This document shows positions 24,929 through 36,534 of a stretch of 64,000 nucleotides of DNA, one piece after another. The notes under the pieces were generated by a model that ran no database searches, had not been told where the DNA came from, and was given only the letters and a program-made list of their open reading frames with translations. The stretch is from the NCBI RefSeq assembly GCF_018388465.1, contig NZ_CP074404.1, positions 3,038,001 through 3,102,000 on the forward strand, given 5' to 3'. Made by a program: the position numbers and the translations under genes. The DNA comes from Cellulomonas fengjieae. Its GTDB lineage: Bacteria > Actinomycetota > Actinomycetes > Actinomycetales > Cellulomonadaceae. Every line of letters starts with the position of its first letter. Positions within the stretch are counted from its first letter, which is position 1.

Positions 24929-25995
24929 GCCCAGGTCGCCCGCGCGTACTGCGGCTGCCACGCGGCCGCGTCGGCCACGCCCAGCTCGTGCGCGGCGCGC
25001 AGCGGCCAGAACGGGTCACGCAGCCCCTCGCGCCCCAGCAGGACGGCGTCCGCCGACCCGTCGGCCAGCACGGCCTCCGCCTGCGCGGGATCGGTCAGCA
25101 GACCGACCGCTGCGACCGGCACGCCGGACGTCTCGCGCACCTCGCGGGCGGCGGGAACCTGGTAGCCGGGCCCGACGGGGATGGTCGCGGGTGCGTTGCC
25201 GCCCGTGGAGACGTCGACCAGGTCGACGCCGTGGCCGGCCAGGTCCTTGGCCACCTGGGCGACGTCCCCGACCGTGAGCCCGCCCTCGACCCAGTCCGTC
25301 GCGGAGAGCCGGACGAACAGGGGCTTGTCCTCGGGCCAGGCCCCGCGGACGGCGTCGACCGTCTCGAGCAGCAGCCGCGCCCGGTTCTCGAGCGTGCCGC
25401 CGTACTCGTCGTCGCGCGCGTTGGACAGCGGCGAGAGGAACTGGTGGAGCAGGTAGCCGTGGGCGGCGTGCACCTCGACCACGTCGAACCCGGCGTCGTC
25501 GGCCCGGCGGGCGGCAGCGGCGAACGCCGCGGGGACCTGCGCGATCTCGTCCAGGCTCAGCGCGTGGGGCGTCTCCAGCCCGGGGAACGCGACCGCCGAC
25601 GGAGCCACGGTCGGCCAGCCGCCCAGCTCCGCGGGCACCGAGCCGCGCCCGTTCGCGAACGGCGAGAACGTCGAGGCCTTGCGGCCGGCGTGGGCCAGCT
25701 GCACACCGACCAGCGACCCGCGCTCGTGCACGAAGTCGGTGATCCGGCGCCACTCGGACACGTGCTGGTCGTGCCAGAGCCCGGTGTCCTCCGGCGAGAT
25801 CCGGCCCTCCGGCGCCACGGCCGTGGCCTCGGCGATCAGCAGCCCGAACCCGCCGGACGCCCGCGAGCCCAGGTGCACCAGGTGCCAGTCGTTCGGGGTG
25901 CCGTCGACGGCCGAGTACTGGCACATCGGCGCCAGCCAGGCGCGGTTGGGGAACGTGGTGCCGCGCAGGGTCAGCGGCGAGAAGAGGAGGCTCAC
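24925..25995 (-). CDS. NADH:flavin oxidoreductase (old yellow enzyme, YqjM-like)
   Basis: A 356-residue TIM-barrel flavoprotein: SPLTLRGTTFPNRAWLAPMCQYSA, AHAGRKAS, DVVEVHAAHGYLLHQFLSPLSNARDDEYGG, and VGLLTDPAQAEAVL, then GREGLRDPFWPLRAA. The APMCQYSA segment has the Cys that tunes FMN in the thermophilic-like/YqjM subclass. It reduces activated carbon-carbon double bonds using NADPH. GTG at 25995 is the most likely start (VSLLFSPL), since the fold begins there. Its 3' end overlaps the malic enzyme stop by 4 bases in convergent orientation. Confidence 0.9.
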   Translation of the reverse strand: MSLLFSPLTLRGTTFPNRAWLAPMCQYSAVDGTPNDWHLVHLGSRASGGFGLLIAEATAVAPEGRISPEDTGLWHDQHVSEWRRITDFVHERGSLVGVQLAHAGRKASTFSPFANGRGSVPAELGGWPTVAPSAVAFPGLETPHALSLDEIAQVPAAFAAAARRADDAGFDVVEVHAAHGYLLHQFLSPLSNARDDEYGGTLENRARLLLETVDAVRGAWPEDKPLFVRLSATDWVEGGLTVGDVAQVAKDLAGHGVDLVDVSTGGNAPATIPVGPGYQVPAAREVRETSGVPVAAVGLLTDPAQAEAVLADGSADAVLLGREGLRDPFWPLRAAHELGVADAAAWQPQYARATWA

Positions 25996-26081
25996 GTGCG
26001 GTGGCAACCCCGGCGGCCCCCGCGCCCATTCCCGGGCCTTTGGTCCCCCCGGCGCGTCCGGCGCTGCACGACCATGGACGG

Positions 26082-26936
26082 GTGCTGAGCATCTCCGACG
26101 CGGTGGACGCCCAGGCGGCCGCCGCCCGCCACAAGGTCGACCTCCTGGCGACACCCGGACTCCTCCTGGTGCGCACGATGCTGGGCGGCGCCTACATCGG
26201 TATCGGCGTGCTGATCATGGCCACCGCGGGCGGTCCGCTCGTCGTCGCCGGCTCGCCGTTCGCCCCGCTGGTGCAGGGTCTGGTGTTCGGGGTCGCCCTG
26301 ACCGTCGTCCTCGTGGCGGGCGCCGAGCTGGCCACCTCAGCGATGATGATCCTCACCCAGGGTGCCTTGCGCGGCACGGTCGGCTGGAGCCGCGCGGGCC
26401 TGACGCTGCTCGCCTGCATGGCGGGGAACCTGGTGGGCGCGATGCTGTTCGCGTTCCTGGTGCACGTCTCGGGGGTCCTGGCACCCGGCACCGCGGGCGG
26501 GACGGTCCTGGCGGGGATGGTCGAGCACAAGGCGCACGAGACGTCGCTGCAGCTGCTGGTCCGCGGCATCCTGTGCAACCTGCTGGTGTGCCTCGCCGTG
26601 TGGAGCGCGGCGCGGCTGCGCAGCGAGGGTGCACGCATCGCCGTGGTGTTCGGCTGCGTCATGGTGTTCATCACATCCGGGTTCGAGCACGTCGTCGCCA
26701 ACATGACCACGTTCTCGCTCGGCCTCTACGGGGGCCTGCCGGGCGCCGACCTCGCCGAGATGGCGCGAAACATCGCCCTCGTCGGCCTCGGCAACCTGAT
26801 CGGCGGCGCGATCCTGGTCGGCGCCGCGTACGCGTACGGCAGCGGCGGACGCCCGGGGACCGGGCCGGTCGGGCAGCCGGACGGCGCCGACGCGGCCGCG
26901 CTGACCGGCGACCGGGAGCCGCTGGCAATACCGTGA
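26082..26936 (+). CDS. Formate/nitrite transporter family channel
   Basis: A 284-residue membrane protein with six hydrophobic segments. It begins with VLSISDAVDAQAAAARHKVDLL, the FNT start, and shows GGAYIGIGVLIM, the repeated LxCNxLVCLA (RGILCNLLVCLAVW) and a conserved SGFEHVVANMTTFS segment, the signature for formate, nitrite or hydrosulfide channels. Start GTG at 26082 leaves room for promoters; a longer in-frame GTG at 26001 would sit only 5 bases from the divergent gene and adds a low-complexity Pro/Ala segment. Transported anion unknown. Confidence 0.85.
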   Translation: MLSISDAVDAQAAAARHKVDLLATPGLLLVRTMLGGAYIGIGVLIMATAGGPLVVAGSPFAPLVQGLVFGVALTVVLVAGAELATSAMMILTQGALRGTVGWSRAGLTLLACMAGNLVGAMLFAFLVHVSGVLAPGTAGGTVLAGMVEHKAHETSLQLLVRGILCNLLVCLAVWSAARLRSEGARIAVVFGCVMVFITSGFEHVVANMTTFSLGLYGGLPGADLAEMARNIALVGLGNLIGGAILVGAAYAYGSGGRPGTGPVGQPDGADAAALTGDREPLAIP

Positions 26937-26992
26937 CTCGGACAGCGGTGTCGACCGGCGCCGCCCGAGTCGCCAGCTTTCGAGGAGCACGG

Positions 26993-27940
26993 ATGAGCAC
27001 CGCCGACCCGCACCGCCCCCGCGGCGCAACCGACCGTCCCGACCCCGTGCCGACGAGCGACGAGAGCCACCCCTCCATCGAGGAGACGACGCCGGCCGGC
27101 GACGACTCCCCCGCGCACGAGGTCGCACCCACGGTCGAGACGCTGGACCCGCCGAGCACGACGAGCGCAACGCCGACCACCACGCCGTCCACCGCCCAGA
27201 CCTCGGCGCCGACCGCGGAGCCCGGCCTGGACACCGGCCGCCACGCCGTGGTCCGACCGGCGCCCACACCTCCCGACGAGCCCGTCGCCCCCGCGCGGTC
27301 CGTCGACGAGCCCGCCGACCCGCCCGCGGAGCCCGCCGCTCGGCAGGCCGCCCCCACCGAGACCGTCGCCCCCGCGCCGGACCCGGTCACGACGGCGTCG
27401 GAGCCGACCACCACCAAGCCGGCCGCGGAGGACGACGCCCACCTCTTCCCGGACCCGAACGCGCCCCGACGCGCCACGTTCGGCTCGCACGTGCTCGGCG
27501 TGCTCGTCGGGCTGATCCTGGCGCCGGTCGGTGCCGGTGTGCTGCTGCTGGGCGAGTCCCGGATCCTGGAGGCCCAGGTGGGTGGCTGGGACGCCTCGAC
27601 CGAGGTCCTCGGCATCGTGCTGGTGACGCTCGGCCTGCTCCTGCTCGGCTGCGTCCTGCTGCTCGGGCTCTGGACGCCGGCCGTCCCGATCACCGGCGGC
27701 GGGCTGCTCACCCTGGCGGGCATCGTCTACCTCTACCTGCCGTCCGTCGCCCGCGACCAGACCCTCGACCTCCTCACATCGTCCGGCTGGCGGGTCACCG
27801 TCACGCAGGTGACGGTCGCCGGCACGTCCGGCATGGCGCTCGCCGTCGGCTTCCTGCTGCTGCTCTCCGGGATCGTCACCGCCGTGGCACGGCGTCGCGG
27901 GGTGCGGCTCGGGGAGTTCCGCGAGCGCCATCGCGCCTGA
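26993..27940 (+). CDS. Membrane protein with long disordered Pro/Thr/Ala N-terminus
   Basis: A 315-residue protein. Residues 1-165 are low complexity, rich in Pro, Thr, Ala and acidic residues, without export signal, so probably cytosolic and disordered. The second half has four hydrophobic segments (VLGVLVGLILAPVGAGVLLLG, VLGIVLVTLGLLLLGCVLLLG, ITGGGLLTLAGIVYLYLP, MALAVGFLLLLSGIVTAVA). ATG at 26993 follows CGAGGAGCACGG. Similar proteins are common in Cellulomonas and relatives but have no known function. It precedes acsA on the same strand. Confidence 0.8.
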   Translation: MSTADPHRPRGATDRPDPVPTSDESHPSIEETTPAGDDSPAHEVAPTVETLDPPSTTSATPTTTPSTAQTSAPTAEPGLDTGRHAVVRPAPTPPDEPVAPARSVDEPADPPAEPAARQAAPTETVAPAPDPVTTASEPTTTKPAAEDDAHLFPDPNAPRRATFGSHVLGVLVGLILAPVGAGVLLLGESRILEAQVGGWDASTEVLGIVLVTLGLLLLGCVLLLGLWTPAVPITGGGLLTLAGIVYLYLPSVARDQTLDLLTSSGWRVTVTQVTVAGTSGMALAVGFLLLLSGIVTAVARRRGVRLGEFRERHRA

Positions 27941-27960
27941 GCGAGAACCGCCGGGGGCGC

Positions 27961-27980
27961 TAGAGTGCGGTCCGGACCGC
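27961..27980 (+). promoter_or_regulatory. Candidate acsA promoter with palindromic operator
   Basis: TAGAGT at 27961-27966 fits a -10 element, and GCGGTCCGGACCGC at 27967-27980 is a perfect 14-base palindrome at the predicted transcription start, 43 bases before acsA. A convincing -35 is not seen. The palindrome could be an operator or a 5' hairpin. Confidence 0.4.
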
Positions 27981-28022
27981 TGGTCCCCCTGCATCGACGT
28001 CGCTGCACAGGAGGTGGTCCCC

Positions 28023-30023
<2,001 letters not shown>

Positions 30024-30836
30024 GCTCGTCGGCGGGCGCCGTCGCCTCGGCGGCGGCGTTCGCCGGGCTCTGCGCCAGCACGACGCAGCCCGCCAGCGCG
30101 AGCAGCGTGCCCACCACGGCGGCCAGCACCCACCCGTGCCGCACGGTGTCACCCAGGACGGCGATGCCGACGATCGCGGGCACGACGACCTCGATCACCG
30201 ACTCCGCGGCGGCCGCCGAGCCCACCGGGCCCCGTTCGAGCGCCCGCAGGTACGCGACCGCGCCGACCGCGCCGGACACCACGATGACCAGGGCCAGCGG
30301 CTGCAGGACGACGTCGAGCAGGCCCCCGGCCCCGTGCGCGGCGCGGGCGGCCACGGCGGCCCCCGAGTAGCCGAGCCCCGCGATCGCCGCGAGCAGGAGG
30401 GGGTGCCCGCGCCGGTAGGCCGCCGCGAGGGCGACCACGAGCACGCCCGCGGCGACCAGCATCGCCGGCGTGAACCCGGCGGGCGCCGCCACGGCCGGCT
30501 GGTCACCGCCGGCGAGCGCCAGGACGACGAGCGAGCCGACCACCACCGCCACGGCGACCGCGTCGACGGGTCGGATCCGCGTGCCCAGCACGAACCGGGC
30601 GAGGACCACCACCACGACGAGTGACGAGGCGATCAGCGCCTGCACGACGAACAGCGGCAGCCGGTGCAGGGCCACCAGGGAGAGCAGCCACGCCAGCCCG
30701 TCGATCACGAGCGCCGCGACCACCAGCGGCTGCCGGACGACCGCCAGACCGGCCGCCCGGCGCGCGGCCACGGCCTGCATGATCGTGCTCACGCCGTACG
30801 CCACCGAGGAGACGGCCGCCGCGCAGAGGGCGAGGA

Positions 30837-32525
30837 TCATGTGGGTGCCCCGAGCGCGCCGAGGAACCGGCCGATGACCGGGAACTCCGTCACGCCCTCC
30901 GCGCCGGCCATGACGAGCGCCTGCGTCGCGACGAACTCGGCCGAGTCGACCACCACGTACCGCGGCACCCAGCCCGGGTCGAACTTCCCGTTGAAGGTGC
31001 TCAGCGACTCCATCTGCAGGTCTTGCGACAGCCGTTGCACGAGGGGTCGGCTCAGCTGCTCCAGCCGCGACACGTGCTCCGACTCGCCCTCGAGCACCTC
31101 GCGCAGCACGGCGAAGTTGAGCCCCAGCCCTCGCTCGCCGCGCTCGGCCAGGTGCCGGATGGTCGCCACGATCGTCGCGTCGATGAGGCCGTTGGGCAGG
31201 CCCTCGATATCGGTCCGGCGGCGCATGACGTCCAGCGACCAGCCCTCGATCGCCGCCGCGGGCACCCACTGGCAGAACGCGTCGACCCGGCCGTCACCGT
31301 CGCGGGTGACCGACAGCAGCAGGCCGGTGTCCGCGGGGTCGAACAGCCGGGACAGGGTCATCGAGAACCCACGCTCGGCCGGTCCGCGGCGCGACTCGTC
31401 GCTCATCGCTGTGATGGCGGCCCGCAGCTCCGGCTCGAGCCGGGTCGGGTCGTGGAACGTGGTCACGTACCCGGTGCGCTCCACCCGGTTGACCGCCTGC
31501 CGGAGCGCCTTGTGCGAGTGGCCGGCAAGGGTGAACGACGGGCAGTCGACGATCGCCTCGTCACCGAGGTAGAGGCTGCGCAGGCCGCTCGACTCGTAGT
31601 GCGGCACCCAGTCGGCGGCGGCGCCGACCACGGCGACCGACCAGCCGAAGTCGTCGGCGTGGTCCAGGAACTCGGCCCACGTCTGCGCCCGTTCCTCGAC
31701 CGGGCCGACCGGGTCGGGCGAGACCAGGCAGACGCCGCCGCGCACGGAGTGCGCCACGACCGACGAGCCGCAGAAGAACCAGTCCTTGTCGTCGCGCAGC
31801 GCGAAGTAGTCGAGCGTGCCGTCGCCGTGCCGCCGGACCACCTGCCGCGCCCGCTCGCGCTCGTCACGGTGGTCGGCGGGACCGAGGCGCACCGGCCGAT
31901 GGGGCGAGAACAACGACCAGAGCAGGGCGACGACCGACACCACCGCGAGCGCGTAGGTCAGGGGGGCGAGCAGGCGTCCGAGCCGGTCGACCTGCTCGTC
32001 GGAGGGCGTGGTCACCAGCACCCAGAGACCCACGCCGACGGCGAGGACGACGAAGAACACGGTGGCCGCGACCACGGCGACGACCGCCCGCCGCACCGCG
32101 ACCCGCGTCGGGATCACCGGGAACGCCGACGACTGCGCCGCGAGCCAGACGAGCGCCGCCGCCACGGCGAGCGCTGCGACGAGGTCGAGCCCCTTGGCCA
32201 GGTGGGTCACCAGCGCCGCCGCCAGGGCGACGATCGTGGCGACCCAGGCGAGCCGCTGGCCGCGCCGGAGCCCACGGGCGGTCAGCAGCAGGACCAGGGA
32301 CGTGAGCACGAGCGTCGGCCGGGAGGCGTGCGCGACGAGCTCGGGGACCACACCCGTGACGAGCCCGATCCGCTGCCGGAGCGGGTCGACCAGCGCCGAG
32401 AGCAGACCGACGACCGCCAGGACGAGGACGACCCGGGAGGCGAGCCCCCGGACGCGCGCACGCCGACGTTGCTCCTCCACGGGCGTCCGGGCGGCCCGCG
32501 GCGACCGGACGCGGCTGGCCGTCAT
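30837..32525 (-). CDS. Phosphatidylglycerol lysyltransferase domain protein (MprF/LysX-like, DUF2156)
   Basis: A 562-residue protein with an N-terminal membrane part of about six helices (residues 25-225) and a C-terminal soluble domain of DUF2156 type: GTLDYFALRDDKDWFFCG, VVAHSVRGGVCLVSPDPVGP, FGWSVAVVGA, GHSHKALRQAVNRVERTGY, and GLNFAVLREV with WVPRYVVVDSAEF. Related proteins move Lys from Lys-tRNA to phosphatidylglycerol and protect against cationic peptides; here no lysyl-tRNA synthetase domain is fused. ATG at 32525 is chosen since the basic N-terminus precedes the first helix. Confidence 0.85.
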   Translation of the reverse strand: MTASRVRSPRAARTPVEEQRRRARVRGLASRVVLVLAVVGLLSALVDPLRQRIGLVTGVVPELVAHASRPTLVLTSLVLLLTARGLRRGQRLAWVATIVALAAALVTHLAKGLDLVAALAVAAALVWLAAQSSAFPVIPTRVAVRRAVVAVVAATVFFVVLAVGVGLWVLVTTPSDEQVDRLGRLLAPLTYALAVVSVVALLWSLFSPHRPVRLGPADHRDERERARQVVRRHGDGTLDYFALRDDKDWFFCGSSVVAHSVRGGVCLVSPDPVGPVEERAQTWAEFLDHADDFGWSVAVVGAAADWVPHYESSGLRSLYLGDEAIVDCPSFTLAGHSHKALRQAVNRVERTGYVTTFHDPTRLEPELRAAITAMSDESRRGPAERGFSMTLSRLFDPADTGLLLSVTRDGDGRVDAFCQWVPAAAIEGWSLDVMRRRTDIEGLPNGLIDATIVATIRHLAERGERGLGLNFAVLREVLEGESEHVSRLEQLSRPLVQRLSQDLQMESLSTFNGKFDPGWVPRYVVVDSAEFVATQALVMAGAEGVTEFPVIGRFLGALGAPT

Positions 32526-32737
32526 CCAGCCAGTGTGCTGGATCGGCCCCGCCCGGGCACGGCAGGGGGCGGGGGCGGTGTGAAGCGTTTCGGCGCGTGG
32601 AGAGCGCGTACCCGACCTGGTTGTGTGACCACGCACCCGCCCGTCGACCGGCCGGCGGAACGGCGGGTGGGTGCACTCCACACACGTCGCCCGCGCCCTG
32701 CGCGGTCTTCTCCATGCCCACGGAACGAGGAAGTCCC

Positions 32738-34132
32738 ATGAGGTCTCGCAGGTCCCTGCTGTCCGGCGCCGTCCTGGCCGCCGCCGTCGTCGCGCTCGGT
32801 GCGACGTCGCTGATCTCCACGGCCGCTCAGGCCGCCACGCCCCCCGGTCTGCACGTGTCCGGCACGCAGCTGGTCGAGAAGGACGGCACCCCGTTCGTCG
32901 CCCGCGGTGTCAGCCACGCGCACACCTGGTACACGTCGCAGACCGCGACCGCCATCCCCGCGATCCGCGCGGCCGGTGCCAACGCCCTGCGCGTCGTGCT
33001 GTCGGGCGGTGACCGGTGGACCAAGAACGACGCCGCGGACGTCGCCTCCGTCATCGCCCTGTGCAAGGCGAACAAGCTCATCTGCATGCTCGAGAACCAC
33101 GACACCACGGGCTACGGGGAGCAGAGCGGGGCCGTCACGCTCGACACGGCCGCCAACTACTGGGTGAGCATCGCGTCGGTGCTCAAGGGCCAGGAGGACT
33201 ACGTCCAGATCAACATCGGCAACGAGCCGTTCGGCAACAACGCGACGACGAACGCCACCTGGGCCTCCGCCAGCTCTGCCGCGATCGCCAAGCTCCGCGC
33301 GGCCGGTCTGCACCACAACATCGTGATCGACGCGCCGTCCTGGGGTCAGGACTGGGCCGGCATCATGCGCGACAACGCCGCCACCGTCGCCGCCTCCGAC
33401 CCGGACAAGAACATCCTGTTCTCGGTGCACATGTACGGCGTCTACAACAACGCCTCGACGATCAACGCCTACCTCGACGCCTTCGCCTCGAAGGGCCTGC
33501 CGCTCGTCATCGGCGAGTTCGGCAACATGCACTCCGACGGCGACCCCGACGAGGACACGATCATGGCCGAGGCCGTCGAGCGCGGCATCGGCTACTACGG
33601 CTGGTCCTGGTCCGGCAACGGTGGCGGCGTCGAGTACCTCGACATGGTCACCGGCTTCAACCCGGCGCAGCTGTCGCCCTGGGGCACCCGGATCTTCAAC
33701 GGCCCGAACGGGATCAGGGCCACGGCGGTCACGGCGAAGATCTACGGCGGTGTCCAGCCGACGACGCCGGCGCCGACCACCCCGGTGCCGACCACGCCCG
33801 CGCCCACGACCCCCGCGCCGACCACGCCGCCGCCCACCGGCGGGTGCACCGCGTCCCTGCAGGTGAGCAACACCTGGCCCGGTGGGTACCAGGCGTCCGT
33901 CACCGTGCGGGCCGGCGCCACCATGATCAGCGGCTGGAAGACCGCGCTGACCCTGCCCGCGGGTGGCACCGTGCAGAGCGGCTGGTCCGGCACCTACACG
34001 CAGTCCGGCACCGCGCTCACGGTGTCCAACGCCGCCTGGAACGGGCTGCTCGGGGCCGGCGCCAGCACCACCTACGGCTGGGTGGGCGCCGGCGCGCCGC
34101 CGACCTCGTCGGTGAGCTGCACGGTCGGCTGA
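32738..34132 (+). CDS. Secreted GH5 (subfamily 8-like) beta-mannanase with CBM2
   Basis: A 464-residue exported enzyme. Residues 1-33 are a signal peptide ending AAQA. Residues 34-335 form a GH5 barrel like Streptomyces ManA (VSGTQLVEKDG, RGVSHAHTWY, LENHDTTGYGE) with acid/base Glu163 in GNEPFG and nucleophile Glu260 in IGEFG. A Pro/Thr linker spans about 337-368, and a C-terminal CBM2 binds crystalline polysaccharide with paired Cys at both ends. It should cut beta-1,4-mannan outside the cell. GAGGAAG precedes the ATG. It is monocistronic and followed by a strong terminator. Confidence 0.93.
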   Translation: MRSRRSLLSGAVLAAAVVALGATSLISTAAQAATPPGLHVSGTQLVEKDGTPFVARGVSHAHTWYTSQTATAIPAIRAAGANALRVVLSGGDRWTKNDAADVASVIALCKANKLICMLENHDTTGYGEQSGAVTLDTAANYWVSIASVLKGQEDYVQINIGNEPFGNNATTNATWASASSAAIAKLRAAGLHHNIVIDAPSWGQDWAGIMRDNAATVAASDPDKNILFSVHMYGVYNNASTINAYLDAFASKGLPLVIGEFGNMHSDGDPDEDTIMAEAVERGIGYYGWSWSGNGGGVEYLDMVTGFNPAQLSPWGTRIFNGPNGIRATAVTAKIYGGVQPTTPAPTTPVPTTPAPTTPAPTTPPPTGGCTASLQVSNTWPGGYQASVTVRAGATMISGWKTALTLPAGGTVQSGWSGTYTQSGTALTVSNAAWNGLLGAGASTTYGWVGAGAPPTSSVSCTVG

Positions 34133-34138
34133 CCGCCC

Positions 34139-34175
34139 GGGGCGGCGCAGCTCTCAGCGCGGGCTGCGCCGCCCC
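34139..34175 (+). terminator. Mannanase terminator
   Basis: GGGGCGGCGCAGC at 34139-34151 and its exact complement GCTGCGCCGCCCC at 34163-34175 form a 13-base-pair stem with an 11-base loop, 7 bases after the mannanase stop. It may act on both strands because the next gene is convergent. Confidence 0.75.
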
Positions 34176-34272
34176 GGCGGGAACCGCCTCGCGGGCACGG
34201 ACCGCGCGGCTGCGGGCGGTGTCCACCCGCCCGTGCACCAAGTGGCACAGCGAAGCCGGACGAGCCGCTCTC

Positions 34273-35493
34273 TCAGAAGGCCCCGAGGGCGCGCAGGTTG
34301 CGGACCGCCTCGCGGCCGGCGCGGTTCGCCCCGACCGTGGACGCGCTCGGCCCGTAGCCGACCAGCTGGATCCGCGGGTCCGCCACGACCCGGGTGCCGT
34401 CCATCACGATCCCGCCGCCGGGGGCGCGCAGGCCGAGCGGCGCCAGATGGTCGAGCGAGGCCCGGAAGCCGGTGCACCACAGCAGGGTGCGCGCCCCGAC
34501 CTGCGCGGGTCCCCCGACCCAGCCGTCGCCGGGGTCGTCGGGCGAGTCCCACTCGACGCCGTCGGCCGTGATCCGGTCGAACATCGGGCGCGCTCGCAGC
34601 ACGCCGGCGTCGATCCCGGCCCGGTACGCGGGCGTCAGCGGCAGGCCGGTCACGCTCACGATGCTCTGCGGCGGCAGCCCGGCGCGCGTGCGCTGGTCCA
34701 CCTGGGCGACGGCGTCCCTGCCCACCTCGGGTGTGAACTCCTCGTCGCGCCACTGCGGGGGGCGGCGGGTGACCCACGTGGTCGTCGTGACGCGCGCCAG
34801 CAGGAGGGCCAGCTGCACCGCCGAGGTGCCGCCGCCGATGACCACGACGTGGCCGTCGGCGAGCTCCTCCGGCGTCCGGAAGTCGTGCGAGTGCAGCTGC
34901 CGGCCCCGGAACCCGCCGCGCCCCGGGTAGGCGGGCCAGAACGGCTTCTGCCAGGTGCCGGACGCGTTGATCAGCCCACGCGCCCGCCAGTCGAGCACCT
35001 CGTCGGGCCGCTCGACGCTCCGCGACCGGACCAGGAGCCGGTCCTGCGACGACTCCACGCGCTCGACGCGGACGGGCCGCTGCACGTGCAGCTCGAAGGC
35101 CTCCTCGTACTGCGCGAAGTAGTACGGCACCGCGCGGGCGGCCGGCTCCGCGGGGTCGGCCGCCACGAGCGGCATGCCGGGCAGGTCGTGCACGCCGTGC
35201 GCGTCCGCCATGGTGAGCGCGGGCCACCGGTGCTGCCACGCGCCGCCGGCCTGAGGCGCATCGTCCAGCACGACGAAGGTCGCCGGTGCGTCCTGCCAGC
35301 CGCGCTCGCCCACCGCCACGAGCCCCGCACGGCGCAGGTGGTAGGCCGCCGCGAGGCCCGCCTGACCGGCACCGATCACTGCGACGGTGACGTCCACCGG
35401 CGCCGCTCCCCCGGCGGACGGCGTCGCGCGCCTCGACCGGCGGGTGTCCGGCGGCTGGTCGTCGAGCGTCGGGGCGGTTCGGGAGTCGTCCAT
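34273..35493 (-). CDS. FAD/NAD(P)-binding monooxygenase-like oxidoreductase
   Basis: A 406-residue flavoprotein with two nucleotide-binding folds: VAVIGAGQAGLAAAYHL for FAD near residue 38 and VVVIGGGTSAVQLALLL for NAD(P)H near residue 220. WQHRWPALTMADAHG and LWCTGFRASLDHLAP are typical for the YlmA/trimethylamine-monooxygenase-like group. It may hydroxylate or oxidise a small soluble compound; substrate unknown. ATG at 35493 is followed by a polar 35-residue N-terminus. It faces mshD across a 69-base divergent region. Confidence 0.85.
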   Translation of the reverse strand: MDDSRTAPTLDDQPPDTRRSRRATPSAGGAAPVDVTVAVIGAGQAGLAAAYHLRRAGLVAVGERGWQDAPATFVVLDDAPQAGGAWQHRWPALTMADAHGVHDLPGMPLVAADPAEPAARAVPYYFAQYEEAFELHVQRPVRVERVESSQDRLLVRSRSVERPDEVLDWRARGLINASGTWQKPFWPAYPGRGGFRGRQLHSHDFRTPEELADGHVVVIGGGTSAVQLALLLARVTTTTWVTRRPPQWRDEEFTPEVGRDAVAQVDQRTRAGLPPQSIVSVTGLPLTPAYRAGIDAGVLRARPMFDRITADGVEWDSPDDPGDGWVGGPAQVGARTLLWCTGFRASLDHLAPLGLRAPGGGIVMDGTRVVADPRIQLVGYGPSASTVGANRAGREAVRNLRALGAF

Positions 35494-35562
35494 CGCCCGA
35501 CAAGGTACCCCGGCGACCGCCGGGGAACGTCGAACCGGGCTGCGTCGTGGTGGGATGGGCCC

Positions 35563-36534
35563 ATGCTCGACGACGCGTCCGCGCAGGTCACCATCCGCAC
35601 CACCCGCGGTCCCCTCGATGCCGCCGACGCCGCTGCGGTCCGCGCGCTGGCGGACCGGGCCGCGGCGGCGGACGGTGTCGCACCGCTGTCGGAGCAGCCG
35701 CTGCTGTGGTTGAGCGAGCCCGAGGCGCCCGTCGTGCACCTGTCAGCGATCCGCGACGACGCCCTGGTGGGGTACGCCCAGCTGGACGTCGGCTCGCAGG
35801 CGGCCACGAGGGCGGAGCTGGTGGTCGACCCCGGCCACCGCCGGCTGGGGGTCGGCCGGGCCCTGCTGGCCGGGGCCTTCACGGAGACGGCGACCGTCCC
35901 CGGGCGCGCGCTGCGGGTCTGGGCGCACGGTGACCTGCCGGCGGCACGGCGGTTCGCGCAGGACAGGGGCATGCCCGTGGTGCGCGAGCTGCTGCAGATG
36001 CGGCTGGACCTGGCGGCCCGACCGACGACTGCGCCGACCCTGCCCGCGGGGGTGCAGGTGCGGCAGTTCGAGCCGGGCCGCGACGAGGACGCGTGGCGCC
36101 GGGTGAACTCGCGCGCGTTCGCCCACCACCCCGAGCAGGGCCGGATGACGTCGGCGGACCTGCGCGCGCGGGAGTCGGAGCCGTGGTTCGACCCGGCGGG
36201 CTTCCTGCTGGCCGAGCGGGACGGGATCCTGCTCGGTTCGGTGTGGACCAAGGTGCACCCCGCGGGCGAGCACGGTCCCGAGCCGGTCGGCGAGATCTAC
36301 GTCGTGGGCGTCGATCCCGACGCCCAGGGCCTCGGTCTGGGGCGCGCGCTGACCGCGCTCGGCCTCGACCACCTGGCCGCGCGAGGGCTGAGCGCGGCCA
36401 TCCTCTACACCGACGCGGACAACACGGTCGCGGTGCACACCTACGAGAGCGCCGGCTTCGTGCGCTCCGCCGTCGACGTCATGTTCGGTTCGAATACCCC
36501 GAGCTCCGCTGCGGGTGTCACGATGGGAGCATGA
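35563..36534 (+). CDS. mshD: Mycothiol synthase
   Basis: A 323-residue protein with two GNAT acetyltransferase domains. The first has [18 protein letters not shown], the second [29 protein letters not shown] and [24 protein letters not shown], which is the catalytic half. It acetylates cysteine-glucosaminyl-inositol to give mycothiol, the main thiol of actinobacteria. ATG at 35563 gives the expected length. It overlaps ppk by 4 bases (ATGA), so thiol and polyphosphate genes are co-translated. Confidence 0.93.
   Translation: MLDDASAQVTIRTTRGPLDAADAAAVRALADRAAAADGVAPLSEQPLLWLSEPEAPVVHLSAIRDDALVGYAQLDVGSQAATRAELVVDPGHRRLGVGRALLAGAFTETATVPGRALRVWAHGDLPAARRFAQDRGMPVVRELLQMRLDLAARPTTAPTLPAGVQVRQFEPGRDEDAWRRVNSRAFAHHPEQGRMTSADLRARESEPWFDPAGFLLAERDGILLGSVWTKVHPAGEHGPEPVGEIYVVGVDPDAQGLGLGRALTALGLDHLAARGLSAAILYTDADNTVAVHTYESAGFVRSAVDVMFGSNTPSSAAGVTMGA

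Noticed and set aside
32590..32625. CebR-type operator (TGGGAGCGCTCCCA) before the mannanase
   Set aside because: Only a fragment like TGGAGAGCGCG is present; it is not palindromic.
32738..34132. Endoglucanase (cellulase) annotation for the GH5-CBM2 protein
   Set aside because: RGVSHAHTWY and LENHDTTGYGE are closer to GH5_8 mannanases such as Streptomyces ManA than to endoglucanases.
36484..36500. tRNA-like T-loop GGTTCGAATACC
   Set aside because: It lies inside the end of mshD; there is no acceptor stem, anticodon arm or CCA end around it.
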